A DNA stretch of 5,726 nucleotides from CAZNVB01 sp964651495 (GTDB lineage Bacteria > Acidobacteriota > Aminicenantia > Aminicenantales > UBA8522). Below are positions 5,611-5,726 of this stretch, piece by piece. The first letter of the stretch is position 1; each line of letters begins with the position of its first letter. The stretch is from contig CAZYWP010000161.1 of NCBI GenBank assembly GCA_964651495.1, positions 1 through 5,726 on the forward strand, written 5' to 3'. The position numbers and the translations under genes are program-made. The notes under the pieces were generated by a model. It searched no databases, was not told where the DNA came from, and saw only the letters and a list, made by a program, of their open reading frames with translations.

Positions 5611-5726
5611 TTGGATGGGCGCACGGAGCCACCCTCAGACCCCGTAGCGGAGGGGGGACCTCCGGAGGAAGAGGCGACGGTGTTGGATGAGGAAGTCCGT
5701 CGAAGCCTGAGCGGGCACGGTTTCTC
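5611..5726 (+). other. Unidentified GC-rich edge sequence with an open frame
   Basis: After an in-frame TAG at 5608-5610, the + strand is open to the window edge for 38 codons (TTG first), giving an acidic, Pro/Glu-rich peptide with GGPPEEEATVLDEEVRRS. There is no ATG start and no close Shine-Dalgarno sequence, so it may not be translated. The minus strand is also open from the edge to a TGA at 5635-5637. The stretch contains a perfect palindrome CCTCCGGAGG (5659-5668) and complementary CCCTC/GAGGG blocks, so it could be a structured RNA or repeat. I do not recognise it. Confidence 0.2.

Noticed and set aside
5507..5726. RNase P RNA-like or yybP-ykoY-like RNA, prompted by GAGGAAGTCCG near 5689
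   Set aside because: The match to the RNase P GAGGAAAGTCC core is incomplete and no other conserved core follows. The key riboswitch motifs are not visible on the mntP strand.

Overview
The window looks like chromosomal DNA from a moderately GC-rich Gram-negative environmental bacterium. The combination of a Tat-exported Gfo/Idh/MocA oxidoreductase, a DUF1080 protein and a ThuA-like protein, all with export signals, is typical of Acidobacteriota, Planctomycetota, Verrucomicrobiota, Bacteroidota and Candidatus Aminicenantes. My best guess is an Acidobacteriota or Aminicenantes-like organism, but this is an impression from gene content and was not tested by any search.

Layout. On the + strand, positions 2-685 hold the 3' part of a probable Ntn-type hydrolase (peptidase C45 / phospholipase B-like), cut by the left edge. 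After a 175-nt gap with a good sigma70-like promoter comes a TPR-repeat protein with an N-terminal export signal (861-1616, +). A long imperfect inverted repeat (1634-1697) then separates the + strand genes from a convergent three-gene minus-strand operon. Read in transcription order, the operon is a Tat-exported Gfo/Idh/MocA oxidoreductase (4794-3436, GTG start), a DUF1080 3-keto-disaccharide hydrolase-like protein (3417-2629) and a ThuA-like protein (2572-1769). Upstream on the same strand lies mntP, a Mn(II) exporter (5506-4946), with its own near-consensus promoter. The last 120 bases hold GC-rich sequence that I could not identify.

How the genes fit together. The minus-strand operon is the most coherent unit. 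The oxidoreductase family can oxidise C3 of a sugar. DUF1080 proteins can cleave 3-keto-glycosides, and ThuA proteins are linked to 3-keto sugar metabolism through the trehalose-utilisation genes thuAB. All three carry export signals, so the likely picture is glycoside breakdown through 3-keto intermediates outside the cytoplasm. The substrate is not visible, and no transporter or regulator is encoded beside the genes. A promoter-like sequence and an imperfect palindrome lie between mntP and the operon and could control it. The inverted repeat at the operon's end has a T-rich tract on the operon side and may double as its terminator.

I do not see a clearly new system such as a defence island, CRISPR array, phage or integron. 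The points most worth checking are the inverted repeat, the all-exported 3-keto module with a changed nucleotide-binding motif, the palindrome at the operon promoter, and the unidentified right edge.
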